Part shown: one piece after another, positions 24,222-35,433 of the stretch | Position numbering within the stretch: the first letter of the stretch is position 1 | How the letters are laid out: each line of letters starts with the position of its first letter | Source: Ceratodon purpureus | Lineage: Eukaryota; Streptophyta; Bryopsida; Pseudoditrichales; Ditrichaceae | NCBI GenBank assembly: GCA_014871385.1 | Contig: CM026429.1 | Coordinates: 9,171,075 to 9,235,074, forward strand | Length of the DNA stretch: 64,000 nt | Direction of reading: 5' to 3' | Translations under genes and position numbers: made by a program | The notes under the pieces: model-generated | Databases searched by the model: none | What the model was told of the DNA's origin: nothing | Seen by the model: the letters and a program-made list of their open reading frames with translations, nothing else

Positions 24222-27200
24222 ATGGCCTCTCTGCGAGCACATGATGGGGGTATTCCATTAGTTATGTCTGTGGGTCCAGACAGTAAGGTAGTTGTCGAGG
24301 AGCGACTGCTTAGTTTAAGGTTTGGTTTTAGAGCCGGGACCATTTACGTGGAAGAAGAGATCTTCGATGATAATGGAGAGATTCGTGAGTGTATATTTCA
24401 AGTTAAGGATAGTACACCTGATGGTTATGTCTGGAATCTTGGCACTGGAACTTTCAAGGTATATGGGTTATCAGATGCACAGATGTCTGAGTCTACTGTT
24501 CTTTTGACCCCTCCTCCTTCAACGTCTACTGTTCCAGTTCCTGGTCGAGCATCTGTCAAAATAGAACCGAGTGACAATTCAGTGCATTTGTTGAGTGACT
24601 CGGATGATGACAGTCACAGTGAAATCAAGCTAGGAGATACTAGGTCAAATCCATTCCAGTCTCGGGGGTCTCAGCACTCCAGTCATCCATCTCGACAAAG
24701 CAGTCGTTCTACTATGTCCGCATCATTGTCTACAGGGCGTCCACCTATTCACCCTACTTCCCAAAAAAATAGAAGCGTCTTGTTTGCGATCAGGATGACG
24801 GCATCTAGAAGGGGCTCCCGATCAGAACTGTCGCAGATTGATTTTGACACAGTTGACCATGAACAAGTGAAGTACTTACCGCCTGTTTATGACGGAGACA
24901 AGATTTTTGAGTTGCCCCCTTTACCTCAAGGAGTTCCAACTCAATTTGGAGGTGGCATGGACGGGATGAGCAAGCAGTATGATGGCTACACCTGGTGCAA
25001 GACCATGACCACAAACATCAAGAACGAGTGCGGCCTCACATACCGTAAGTCATCTTGTACTGGACATTTAGAATGTCCAAACCATAGTTGCGATTATATT
25101 TCCAGGAATAATGGAATGGTAAATAACACAGAATGGTCAGGTGTAGCCTTAGTACCGTTCTCAGTGGGAGGATCCCCCACAGAGAAATCTACGTTAGCAT
25201 GCAAAGTATGTAAGACACCTCCAATTTGTCTAGCACTGTGCGACGCTAGGATCTACCATGTGTCGTCCGCAGATAAAGATGTTACCCGTGCGGCCATTCA
25301 TTTAGGACGTCACAGACATCCTGTATCTCAAGGTAGATGTCAGGATTCGATGGACGTAATGTTTGAGTGCATTGCTAAGGAGGTTCAGAAGACACCTAAC
25401 GCCAAAAATTCTGCTATCGTCTTAGCGGCCAGCAAGCAATACCTTGCCGATGCTCTGATCCGTCCAACTGCAGGAGGTAGTCATCTTCGAGGAGCATCTA
25501 TGGATGCTGTAATGGACCAATTTGAGACTCTTACATCACCGAATATACGCAATTTCGTTTCTGGCTCGAAAAGGTTTTTCCGCCAAGGAAGAGGAGTGAC
25601 AGACAGCATCCTGGAGCTGAAGGACTACTCGAACTTTGATTTTATCCATCGTAATCAATTCCCTGGACAGAACGAAGGCAAGGTATTTCTGTTCAAGATG
25701 TCCACTGATCGTCCAGGAAGCGGTGTGGATTTGGTGAAGCGCATGCAGCCTGGAGGCGATCTTCAAGACTGTTGGATCATGTTTGACCATGTCAAGCGCG
25801 TAGCTGACTAGACCACTATGGCATGCCACGTTTATGACAGTAAGTACTGTAAAGTTATGACGATTGCCCTTTGTGACATGCAATCTGAAGATGCTGCTGC
25901 TCAGGAGTTATTTTGGCTTCAGCTTAATGAAGTTATGCGGAAGAACGGCCTTGAAAATACTAATTTCAAGGGATTTATGGCTGACAACGCTGGAGCCAAC
26001 TGGCACGCTGTTCGTAAGGTGTATGGAAACGGCGATCCCAATGATCCTATGGAAGAACGTGAACGCACTTGTCTTTTCCACTGGACAAAGTGCTTGCAGA
26101 GGGCAACTTCCCGGAACATCTTGCCAAGCTTTCAAGACCAACACAAAGCTTTGTGCAAAGTATGGAAGGACGCAAAGTCCCAAGAGGAAGCAGACGCACA
26201 GTACAACGTCATCCGCGGGTGGTGGCTTTCGTCAGGCGCCACAACAGAAGAAGGAAGGCGTCATCTAAATGATTGGATGGCTTTCTGGCACTATCGATAC
26301 AGACAATGGGGAGGCTCAATGCAGCTTGTAAGTTGAATTGTCTTTAAACCTTTTGTGAAGTATTAGTTAACTTTAATTATTTTTTATAATCATGAGTATG
26401 ACATCATTTGATTTTTTTTTTCACCCAGGATCTTACCCTTCACGAGAGAGCCGACATGCCTTCGTGCAACCTTGCCGAAACCGTCCACAACAGATGGCTT
26501 CAACAATCAGGGAATACAATGACATGTTTGTACAAGGCAATAGTGGATGATATGATCCGAGCATTCATGCAGATAACAAGTTACCGGTCTTGGCTGAAGG
26601 GAGGAAAGGGCGGTAAAGGTCCGGACAAAGCAGAACTTCGTTTACGCCACGCTCAACGCTCTGGTGACCCGAAGTTGATTGCTGAGGCAGTGAACTCGTA
26701 CCCGGGAGCCGAGGATATATTGACGAAGAAAGGAGGCTTGGAAGGTGCAGAGATCTTTGGATCTACAAAACGGAAGTTAGATTTGCCGCCCGGTTCCAGT
26801 CATGACTCTCATCGTTATGATACAGTGAATTACTCCATTCCTCGTGATGGCACGAGATCCACCAGAGCACGCATTGAGGAGGCCCTTTCTCAACCTGACT
26901 CGGGAGTTCAACACACTACTTCAGTGCAGGAGACAGATTGCGACCCCTCTAAGTGGCACATTGCCAGACTGTCCGGCAAGTCTAACCGAAAATGTCAAGC
27001 AATGCAGGCTCATACAAATGAGAAGTGCGATACCCGAGTGCGCCGAGGTACACATGGTACGCCTGCTCCTACATATGTAGGGCTGAAGAAGGAGTTCAGA
27101 ACCGATCGCCATATTTCTACTGACTTCTGGTTTTGCGCTGATGACATTAATAGATGTGTGAAGGGCACAAAGAAGTCGTTTGTGATCGATTGGCCATCTA

Positions 27201-27799
27201 TCCCGCAGACTTGGCCTGTGAAAAGGGGCACAAACTTGACCATCAAAGAGATTTTGGATCTTGAAGAGGCCGGGTTCCAACTCCAACAACGTGGAGTACT
27301 TTCACCTCGACGTCAGTTCCAGGTCTCTGCTAATATGCCGCTTCCAAGGAGTCATTTCCCGGTTCCTGTAGATCCTGATACACATCCGACGACTCGAAAC
27401 GGATATGCCATCAGGAGAAGTTCTGACGCTCCTACCTCCGACCACCGCAACAAGTGGAGCAGCGCGGGTCTCATGAACAAGTATTGGATAACAAGTGTCA
27501 CATCGATCCCATATCCAGGATTTGGCTGCGTCATCTCCTTGAAGAGTCCCAGTGAAACCATATATTGTATCACCATCACGGACTTCCCTGGATGTACTTG
27601 CCCCGACTTCATGAAAATGACTTCGGAAACCCTTGGCAAAAGAGGCCAGTGGAAGTACTGCAAGCATGTTTATTATATCTTCCGCTATCTATGTGAGATG
27701 GATTACAAGGTTGATACTTTTATGCACGCCCCTAGCTTCAGCTTCAACGAAGTTATGCGTGTTCTGGAGATGGCCAAAGTTGCTGAACCGCTTGAGTAG
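24222..27799 (+). pseudogene. MULE transposase (zinc-finger-like, DDE, SWIM) with one in-frame TAG
   Basis: Two exons, 24222-26327 and 26429-27799, joined by a 101-bp GT-AG intron in phase 0, give 1,158 codons. Codon 530 (25809-25811) is TAG, in the same frame as both flanks and probably an altered Trp codon. The preferred start has context TTAGAATGG; in-frame ATGs also occur further upstream at 24021. A Cys/His-rich stretch at about 270-365 (CGLTYRKSSC, CPNHSCDYI, ending HRHP) resembles WRKY/GCM1-type fingers found in MULE proteins. The DDE core has D539 (VYDSKY), D588 (GFMADNAG), the MULE-type C-x2-H at 617-620 (CLFHW) and E719 (NLAETVHN). A SWIM finger has C1091-x-C1093-x19-C1113-x-H1115. 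The catalytic residues are intact, so apart from the TAG this copy looks recent. It would bind the element ends and catalyse cut-and-paste transposition. Confidence 0.85.
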
Positions 27800-28008
27800 T
27801 TTTTCTTATGGTTAGACTTTGAAATTAAGTGACCAGTGCACTTCAAGAATACATTATATCAATAGCGGAATTGATTTGTTTTTGCTTTGTGCTTGGTTTG
27901 GAATCCGCAGAACATAAATAAAGGTCACTATTTTATTTAGTTATTGTCCACTTCTCAAATGTTTTCGTGTGAAAATTAAGAGGAAAACCAATGTTTCGGC
28001 ATACGTAG

Positions 28009-28046
28009 GGAATATTCTCTCCTCGGATCCGAGGAGAGAATATTCC
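28009..28046. repeat. Perfect 38-bp palindrome
   Basis: Each 19-base arm begins GGAATATTCTCTCCTCGGA and is followed at once by its exact reverse complement with no spacer. The inner part, ATTCTCTCCTCGGATCCGAG, is shared with every 457-bp unit of the intron satellite (for example 17569-17588). It lies about 210 bp downstream of the transposase stop and about 330 bp from the right end of the element. It could act as a transcription end, a binding site for an element protein, or a cruciform. Confidence 0.9.
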
Positions 28047-28331
28047 TTCATGACCTCAAAATATTCCTTTTCCACTTCCGAGACCACGAAAATGAGATAA
28101 AAAAAAATTCCAAAAAATAGGATATCCATTCTGTATTAAACCCTAAACAGTTAGATATTACCTGAAACCGCGCACATTTCATTCATTCCACGGTTATAGG
28201 GTCTACTTATTTGGCATTCGTATATTCAAGCAAAGTGTCCCAAATCGCTCATCATTGTGTGATTGCTCTCAAAAAAATTCAAAAAATATACGAAAAACTC
28301 AAATTTTTACACAGAAACTGAATTTTTTTGG

Positions 28332-28380
28332 GCTCACCGCTCACTGCTCACCGCTCACCGCTCACAAGATAGCGTCGCTG
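28332..28380 (-). repeat. Right terminal inverted repeat of the MULE
   Basis: Read leftward it begins CAGCGAC, then 42 bases identical to the left end (GCTATCTT followed by GTGAGCG heptamers). It is followed on its outer side by the direct repeat TTCGAAGTGC at 28381-28390. Confidence 0.85.
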
Positions 28381-28390
28381 TTCGAAGTGC
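28381..28390. repeat. Right target-site duplication of the large MULE
   Basis: TTCGAAGTGC, identical and in the same orientation as 12884-12893. Confidence 0.8.
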
Positions 28391-28457
28391 ATAGAGGTAA
28401 AAAATCGCAATTTTGAGGTTTCAAGTTTCCAAAAACACAAGGAAAGTTAGGGGTTAA
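28391..28457. mobile_element. TTAA element copy B, right part
   Basis: It resumes copy B after the MULE and ends GTTAGGGG-TTAA (28446-28457). Blocks such as TTTTGAGGTTTCAAGTTTCC resemble the right end of copy A (7994-8013). Confidence 0.7.
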
Positions 28458-28602
28458 ACTATCTACTACAATAATCTAATTGAAGATCTTACGGTTAGAA
28501 TTACAAAATAATGATTTCTTAGTCATTCATGCTTTTTACATTGGAAATGGGAGTTTTAGAGCGTTTTTTTGTGATACATTGTCAAAGAACTTTAGGGGTT
28601 AA
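28458..28602. mobile_element. Right part of the older TTAA element that received copy B
   Basis: It contains the family module GAAGATCTTACGGTTAGAA (28482-28500) and the right terminus CTTTAGGGG-TTAA (28590-28602). It is continuous in sense with 11941-12021. Confidence 0.55.
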
Positions 28603-29319
28603 GAACAACTACAAGATAGATATTATGTTGACTATGGTATTTTTGGAAGAAAGCATTGCATTTCTTTCCAAAAAAAGAAGAAACATTTCTTTTATGAAAA
28701 CAACATTGCTATGGAGGCATACACATCATTTTTCATTCACAATCCACAACTTGAAGGCATAGACTTTTTTTTCTTCTAAAACCCTCAAAAACTTGTTTCC
28801 AGAAACTACAAACCCCATCCAATTCTTAACCAATCGTGTTGTCCCATTCCTTTTGATTATTGTCCTTGCCATTCTCGTCCTACGAGGTTAAAAAACCCCA
28901 CCAAATTTGAGGCACAATGATTACCATCCATAGCACATACTGCAATCTTTGGTGTGTGGCAGAAGATACACATGGCATCAGAGGGCACAACTTAGTCCAA
29001 GCAAATAATATGGTAAGAAAGATAGTGCAGAGTGGCACAGCACCAGGCAAAATATGGTATGTAAGACATGGCAAATGGCACAGTTACCCATCATTTTGGA
29101 CAGTCCTTGCTCGTAGAAAGCAATAGAATACTCAACACCAAGCAGTGTTCTGGCACACACAGGTAAATTAACATTAAACTTAGCTTCAGTTACTCGACAC
29201 GATAGAACATTGCTGTAAGTTAACTGGTAAGTTCATGAAGCCCTTATTTCTGAACCAACATACTTGTCAGCACCCGTACATCCATAGAGCTTCCGTCAAG
29301 CTATAACTTAAGGCTGCCT
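28603..29319. other. Intergenic, no supported gene
   Basis: AT-rich DNA with short open frames lacking any recognisable family. Confidence 0.4.
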
Positions 29320-29598
29320 TAGGGTAGAATGTCCTTAAACCGCAAACTTAAGCATTTGGGTATAGGTGTGGGGCTCTTATGTATTTTCTGAAAATTTTCA
29401 TCAAAGGTAGAACAAGAATGATGCTGAAGGCAATTTTTTTCGGAATTAAATAGCAAAAATCCAATTTATTATGAATTTTGTAAGTGAAAAGTGTCCCAGA
29501 CCTTAAACCGCAAAGATGCTGAAATGTACAAAAGAGGTACATCTGATTTTTTAAAATCTAGAAATTAAGCCTGATTGGTTTAAGGACATTCTACCCTA
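29320..29598. mobile_element. Small MITE with 22-bp perfect inverted ends
   Basis: TAGGGTAGAATGTCCTTAAA at 29320-29339 (repeat to 29341) is exactly mirrored at 29577-29598. The outermost TA on both sides fits a TA target duplication, as in Tc1/mariner MITEs, but the superfamily is uncertain. An internal ACCTTAAACCGCAAA (29501) repeats part of the end. No coding capacity. Confidence 0.7.
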
Positions 29599-30433
29599 CA
29601 CTATGACCGAGTTGAGATGAAAGCATCAAAAGTTAGCACTGATTTAAGGCAAGAATCCAAAGTCATGGGCTCAAAAAATACATTAAAATATACAAAATGA
29701 AGCCTTTGGCCCGTCTTAGTGTGAAGCTCCAAATCATAGTACCAAGATCCATCAGCTTAATATTTGAAAATTTATAGGAAATTGAAAAAAAATTAAAAAT
29801 TAAAATAAAAATAGAAGAAGGCTTATTCATTAATGAACAACATGTAGAAAAAAGTTTAGCAATAAATTTTTTGAACTTATAAAAAGTTATAACTATTTAA
29901 AATTTGCCTTCTTTTGGACTAATCTTGATCTAGTGCCAATGATAGTTGAAAAATGACAAGGTTTGTGGGGGAAAGCACAATAATGTGGACCACAAAGTGC
30001 AATATGTGATCACTAGGAAGTGAATATGAAGTGTGTTGTTTTTCAAAGCTCAAAGCTGATTTCAAGTTTTTTGGTGTAATTTTTGATCATTTTAGTCACT
30101 TTTCAGAGTGTCATAAGTTATCTCATGCGCATCTACATTAAAAGAACATCTTTAATTGAAACTTAATTTGACCACTAGTTCTAAATCATAAAAATGAACT
30201 TTTCCAAAGTCTTAATTTCTTCATTTTGTTCCCCTCTTGTCTTTAGAGAATGTTTTTTTTCTATTAATAAAATAACGTTCGGTGAAAAAGACTCACCAAA
30301 AGTACCGCAAAAGTGAGCCTCTTAGAAAACATCCTTGCGGTACTTTTGAAACCCTAAACCAATTAATAAGTATATGAATTGACCATTTTAGAATATCTCT
30401 CAAATATATAGAGGGCACCTTCTGACTTCTTCA
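29599..30433. other. Intergenic, no supported gene
   Basis: AT-rich. A short inverted pair, CCGCAAAAGTG / AAGTACCGCAA-type sequence, occurs at 30305-30345 around a repeated TTGCGGTACTTTTG motif. No further structure was seen. Confidence 0.35.
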
Positions 30434-31296
30434 TTAACCCCTAATTGGCCAAAGTCCTAGAATGGACCTTTTTTAAAATTTGGGCAGGTTCCTAGAAATT
30501 CAAATTTACTTGAAATTTTTTGAATTTTTTTGTGGAAAAAGGTTTTTTCAAAAGGTTTATGGGGATATATTTTTTAATTTTTTTTTTGGATGAAGTGAGC
30601 AAAAGTTATGTTCCTCTAAGCATAAAACGCCCTTCTGCGGGCAGGCTCTCAGCCACTGTGGATGAAGCAATTTCTGCCCGAAAGTGCCCAAAAGTGCCCA
30701 AAATCTGCCAAAATCTGCCTAAAGACGAAACTTTGAAATTCCCCCAAATATCGAGATTTTATTTTTTTCCAAAAATGAAAATTCCCGTATGTAGAAGAGC
30801 CACTAGAGCATGTTTCCGTCGTTTGGATTATTAATCCAAGAATGTTTCATATGCTATTTTTATTGTAAAAAAACGGCCTTTGTATGTGAATTTCGGCATA
30901 CCCCCTTGTGGAAATTGATGATTTTCTCAAGGTTCTACACCTTGCATGGATATGAGATTTTGTGGACATGTACCTAACTCACCTAGGAACAATAATTTAA
31001 AAAGGCACCATCCAAATCTACTCAAAAAAATGGTTTTTTTGGACCCCAAAATACTGCTGTCCTCTTTTTGCAGGGTAAAAAAAACTTTTTTTTCAACTTT
31101 GAATGTTACGATCTCTTAAATGGTAAGGAATGAGAGTGTGAGATTTGACAGGCACATAGAAATAGAAGTTAGATACAAGATCTTATGGTTGGAAATACCA
31201 AAATTGGTTTCAATTTTGCACTATCCAGCTTGCTTTCAAAACGGACTATTTGGAGGCAGTTTTGAGCAAAAACACCCTTGTCCATTTAGGGGTTAA
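30434..31296. mobile_element. TTAA-flanked non-autonomous element, copy D
   Basis: It starts TTAA-CCCCTAAT, ends CATTTAGGGG-TTAA, and is 863 bp long. It carries the family module (ACTTTGAATGTTACGATCTC at 31099, CAAGATCTTATGGTTGGAA at 31175). It is closely related along its length to copy E at 62305-63173, including a short run of CTGCCCAAAA-type repeats near 30675-30725. Confidence 0.75.
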
Positions 31297-34200
31297 AAGT
31301 GATTTTAAGATAGTTTTGATTCTTGTTTAGCCACTTTTACAAATGATTGCATTCACTTTGCTTGGATTCAAAGCCCTCATGTAGTAACTTCAAAGTGTCT
31401 ACTTTGCACAAAACTTTTCAAAGTTGTAAAAAAACAAGTGGAGAATCTATATCATAAAAAAAACTTAATTTGATTACATATTTCCATCACTTTTGTGCAA
31501 TTTTGCAAAAAGGTTGAAATTGACAAATAACTAAGCACTTTTTTGGTCCACTTTATTATATGACCATTGACTAGTAGTCAATAATCCAACAACCTTGTCT
31601 TTTTGCACATGTTTTATTTAAAGAATGGACACACCATCAAAAAAAAGTTTGAATTGGCCAAAGCAGTCATCTAATTTTAGCTAAAAGGCTGTTGTTCTTG
31701 TGTCAAAACTCCTTTAAAATACCGGCATGTAAGTACAATTGACAGTAATGACTTTTGGACTTTAGTCTTTGGTGTGAACTTTGAAGGCCGTGAGGCCAAC
31801 ATTTTTACAATGTCATTGATGAAATTCAATAACCTCTTGGTCACAATATGAAGCATTCTTAGTACAAACTTTGTGAAATCATGGATCTTAACATGCACAA
31901 CCCTAATATAAACACTAGGGCTTCATTTTATTTATCTAACAATCTTAAGTAGGGTCACAACTTGGATTTGACAAAAACATATCTCTAAGTAGAAGATAAT
32001 AAAGTAGATCAGATCCAAGGACCGAGATCAACTGTCAATTATTCCACCAACGCGCGTCACAAAGAAAATCAAATTTAAATCATGGCTTCTACTTTAACTT
32101 GGGATGCTTCTTTAGACTACAACGTATACATAGGGTACACATGATCTATTATACATAATACCTTTGACCTCAACACATTTCCTCTTTACATTAAACTAGT
32201 TACTACACCCATTTACAAAACCTATTCTAAAAACAAATTGCGAGTTTCATATTTAATGCTTTCAATGACCATCAAGCTTACTAAAGATATTATTATTCTT
32301 TGAATGGTGCATAAGGAAGCTATTTCGGTACCATGAGGTCATTTTATACAATTTATACCCAGCCAAACTCAGGGGTAGTTTCAGGATAACTCTGAAGGTT
32401 TCAGAAAATTCAGAAGGATTGAACAGGCTACAAGAGGTTTGTCCGAGTGAGGTGTTACTTAATACTTACTGTTGATGAACTAGTTCCAGCAGGTGGGAAC
32501 GTTCAACGGTGCCATATCAGTTACTGTAACTCACGCCCGGCAGTTGTGTGTAGTGACGTCAACAGGACATGGATCGCTTCAATTCTCGGCGGTGTTTATT
32601 CTCCTAAATGGACTCAGCTCTCCTTTGCAGGAATCACTAGCCTGCTACAAGATCTTGCTGGTGGACCAGTAAACTGACTTAAACCCGCACGTACCTATTG
32701 ACATGAGAAACTGAAATGAGCGTCGAGAATCTGAGACTTTCATGATCAGTTCTTCAATCCAAAAGCCTCGCAATAATCGGCTACAGGAATGATCAGACCG
32801 GCCTATCAAGCGTTGAATGTAACACTTGACACTCGTTCATTGGTTGCCTGCAAAGCTGCTAAGCACGCATGATCATCATTCAACGGCCCGCTAGAATATT
32901 GTCACCCGACGGCTTCAACCCTTTTCACATAGTGTACGCTCATACAGTCAAGACATCGTAGCATGGGTATATTCATTTACACATTCAACGAATGAACAAA
33001 GGGCGTTGCAAACTGCACGTTGAAAACAGTGAAGTTTAAGTGTCGGAAAATGCTGGGACCCTTGTTCCGGTACTTGGATGCTTTGGAGAAATTCTGGTAG
33101 TTATACACCCAGCCGTGGTCAAATTGACAGGAAAAAAAGTATTGGGTACAATCAGGGAGAATGCCACAGGCCTATGAATTGAAATGTGAAAAGCAGACAA
33201 TTAATATTCTACCAAGTTGAAGTAAATGTTATTCTGATCATTTCAATTGGTGTCGTCAAGGGACCTTAACCACTATATGAGATTGAGCAAGTTGGAGAAG
33301 AATAACATATGGTAGGGTGGTCTAATGTGATGTTCCACGTCATAATGAAATATGGTGCTAGATGAGTCACATGGCTAATATGTACTAATTTTAACTCTCT
33401 CTTGCGATACAGAAAATTTCATAGGAAAAGGGAAAAACTATGGTGCCAGATGTTTCACATAGCTCGTGCATCGTGTGATCAGCTCAAAGTTTAACTTAAT
33501 TGTAAGCCAGTGACAAGGCAATCTTTCCACCGCTGAAAAAGGGAAGAATCGCAGAATCGCTGCATTACAGATCGCGAAAAAATTAGAATAGAAGCGACTT
33601 TTTAAATCTTACCGACAAACCGAAATTAGTCGGTAGTGACATGTGGCGAACAGTGCTTGGTGGGAGTATCGCTGCTAAGTTACTAATACCATTTTTTAAA
33701 GTTGGTGCTGAAACACAGATTTAACTCCTTTACTTGGCGGAAATCAACAGACTAAAAAGTTTTCAAGCTTAGAATGAAATCCACCAAGAAGTGCACATTG
33801 ACTTCACCCGAGATTTCAGAGTCCATAAACTAAATGGTATGACTTGCTTTGAGTGGACAGCAAGGACAATCATGATTGCTGAAACGAATCCGATTAATAT
33901 CAATCTGGTAACTGATTTCCGAAGACGTTAATTCCATAAACATGGAACATGATCACCCTGGTACATACGAGTTAAAAAATGCAAAATGAAAGGTATAGAG
34001 AAAGGTTGTAAACTAGCTTGTATCAGTATCACATAATAACTTATGAACATCAAAACCACAGACGGTCCAAGAGATTCTTTGAAGATAGTGAACGGCCCAG
34101 TACTTTTTCAGATATAACTTTAGTGGAAGCAGAAGTTTTAAGATACGATTGAAGACCGCTAACCCAATTCTGAAGCTGGGTCAACAAAAGCACATGAAAT

Positions 34201-34503
34201 TCCTGCAAAGCAAGCTTGAAACCGTGCGGCATTGCATAAAGAATGATTGTCCAGAACTTACAACGTTAAGTTCTCCAGCAGTCTAGGGTGTAGACTCCAA
34301 CTGCGGTCGAAACGTGTCCTACCCGCCAGCTTCGGCTTCGGAGCCTCTCCTCCTGGATATCTTTGGCTGTTGTCATGGCATACGTCGGTCATTCTTCATT
34401 CCTTCCTTGCTTGCTTGCAGTGGAGTATATCCAGCTGCCGAGAACCGTCTTCTCTGCAGGATTTGTCGTTGCACTACTGTAATATTTATTCCTGTGTTTG
34501 CCG
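31297..34503. other. Intergenic, no supported gene
   Basis: From about 32300 rightward the base composition becomes less AT-rich and the sequence looks single-copy, so it may include promoter or noncoding transcript of the Cys-module gene at 34945, but I can support no exon. Confidence 0.4.
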
Positions 34504-34679
34504 CTTCGCAGCGTCGACCTTAGGTTTTGCTTGAGTCACAAACAGCATGCAGATAATCTCTTCGCAGTGTCGACCTTAGGTTTTGCTTGAGTCACAAACA
34601 GCATGCAGATAATCTCTTCGCAGTGTCGACCTTAGGTTTTGCTTGAGTCACAAACAGCATGCAGATAATCTCTTCGCAG
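34504..34679. repeat. Three tandem copies of a 56-bp unit
   Basis: Units at 34504-34559, 34560-34615 and 34616-34671 are nearly identical (CTTCGCAG, TCGACCTTAGGTTTTGCTTG, GCATGCAGATAATCT), followed by eight bases of a fourth copy. They lie about 270 bp upstream of the Cys-module gene at 34945 and could be promoter elements or a simple duplication. Confidence 0.9.
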
Positions 34680-34944
34680 CCTGCTCGGCAAAGTGAGCCA
34701 CGCCGTGCCTTTCTTACTCGCAAACCTCTCTAACGTCAAGCCCTTATCAGTCATTGTACATGAGTGACCTTGCAGTTCATTCTTGCAGTAGTTTGGTGCC
34801 TGAAACGGTACAAATCCTCGTATCGTCGGTAGATAAGCTAGAGCTAATCTCGGTGAAGTTGGTTTGAGGCTTTGCTCGCCCACTTGCGAGGCTTTGGTTA
34901 GGTGACTCCAAGGAAAGCAAACACTTAGCTAGCTGCGCCAGGAG

Positions 34945-35433
34945 ATGTTGCGCAAGGAGTGCGCCTCCAACGAAGGGTTGGACCAGGTTAGTGAAATATC
35001 AGGGACAGATTCCTCCGAGCATGCTCCGGGAATAGCAGCACGGTCCCAGGCTCAGTTGACGATAATCCCTCTTGGAGGTAGAGCAGATGGTGCTGCCGGT
35101 GTTAATGTAGAAAGCGGTGGCCAGGCTCCCAATGCTCGTAGCACTACAACCCACGGCGAGAATCGGTCGGACGATGAACCGGAGTTAGACCCTCATATCT
35201 GCAGACAGTGGCCCTGCCCGCAGTGCCACAAGCCCCGCGACGGTGATGACGAGTTGACTTTAGAGGCCGGACAATACTCTGCCGAGGCTGCAACTAGTAC
35301 GCAATCTTTCTTTCGACCGCATGAGCCTTTGCAACTGGAACAATCTGAGGACTCCGATGATGATCTGCTGCTGGATGTTGTTGCAACCAGTGCATCTCAT
35401 GGTAGTCAGAACCGCAAGGGTCACTTCTCGTAG
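34945..35433 (+). CDS. Small acidic protein with one C-x4-C-x2-C-H module, unknown function
   Basis: A 162-residue open frame starts at an ATG in context GGAGATGTTG and ends at TAG 35431-35433. The middle carries ICRQWPCPQCHKPR: C86, C91, C94, H95, spacing C-x4-C-P-x-C-H-[KR]. The rest is acidic and Ser-rich (for example EQSEDSDDDLLLD near the C-terminus) and is probably disordered. The same module occurs three times in the convergent gene at 36975-37805, which argues that both are real and related. Spacing of three Cys and one His suggests metal binding. I do not recognise a named family. The start could lie in an upstream exon. Confidence 0.5.
   Translation: MLRKECASNEGLDQVSEISGTDSSEHAPGIAARSQAQLTIIPLGGRADGAAGVNVESGGQAPNARSTTTHGENRSDDEPELDPHICRQWPCPQCHKPRDGDDELTLEAGQYSAEAATSTQSFFRPHEPLQLEQSEDSDDDLLLDVVATSASHGSQNRKGHFS

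Larger units (their letters stand above)
12894..28380. mobile_element. Large Mutator-like (MULE) element carrying transposase and a ParB-methyltransferase-like gene
   Basis: The 15,487-bp element is delimited by inverted ends and by a 10-bp direct repeat, TTCGAAGTGC, on both outer flanks; 8-11 bp duplications are typical of MULEs. Insertion into TTAA copy B gives independent support for the limits, because removing the element and one direct repeat restores a copy of the expected size. Two genes diverge from a shared 0.7-kb spacer: a MULE transposase to the right and a ParB-methyltransferase-like gene to the left. Their 3' ends lie about 0.6-0.8 kb inside the element ends. A tandem satellite occupies one intron. 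Known autonomous MULEs are usually much shorter, so the size and the cargo gene are unusual. The copy is probably no longer autonomous because the transposase has an in-frame TAG. Confidence 0.85.
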
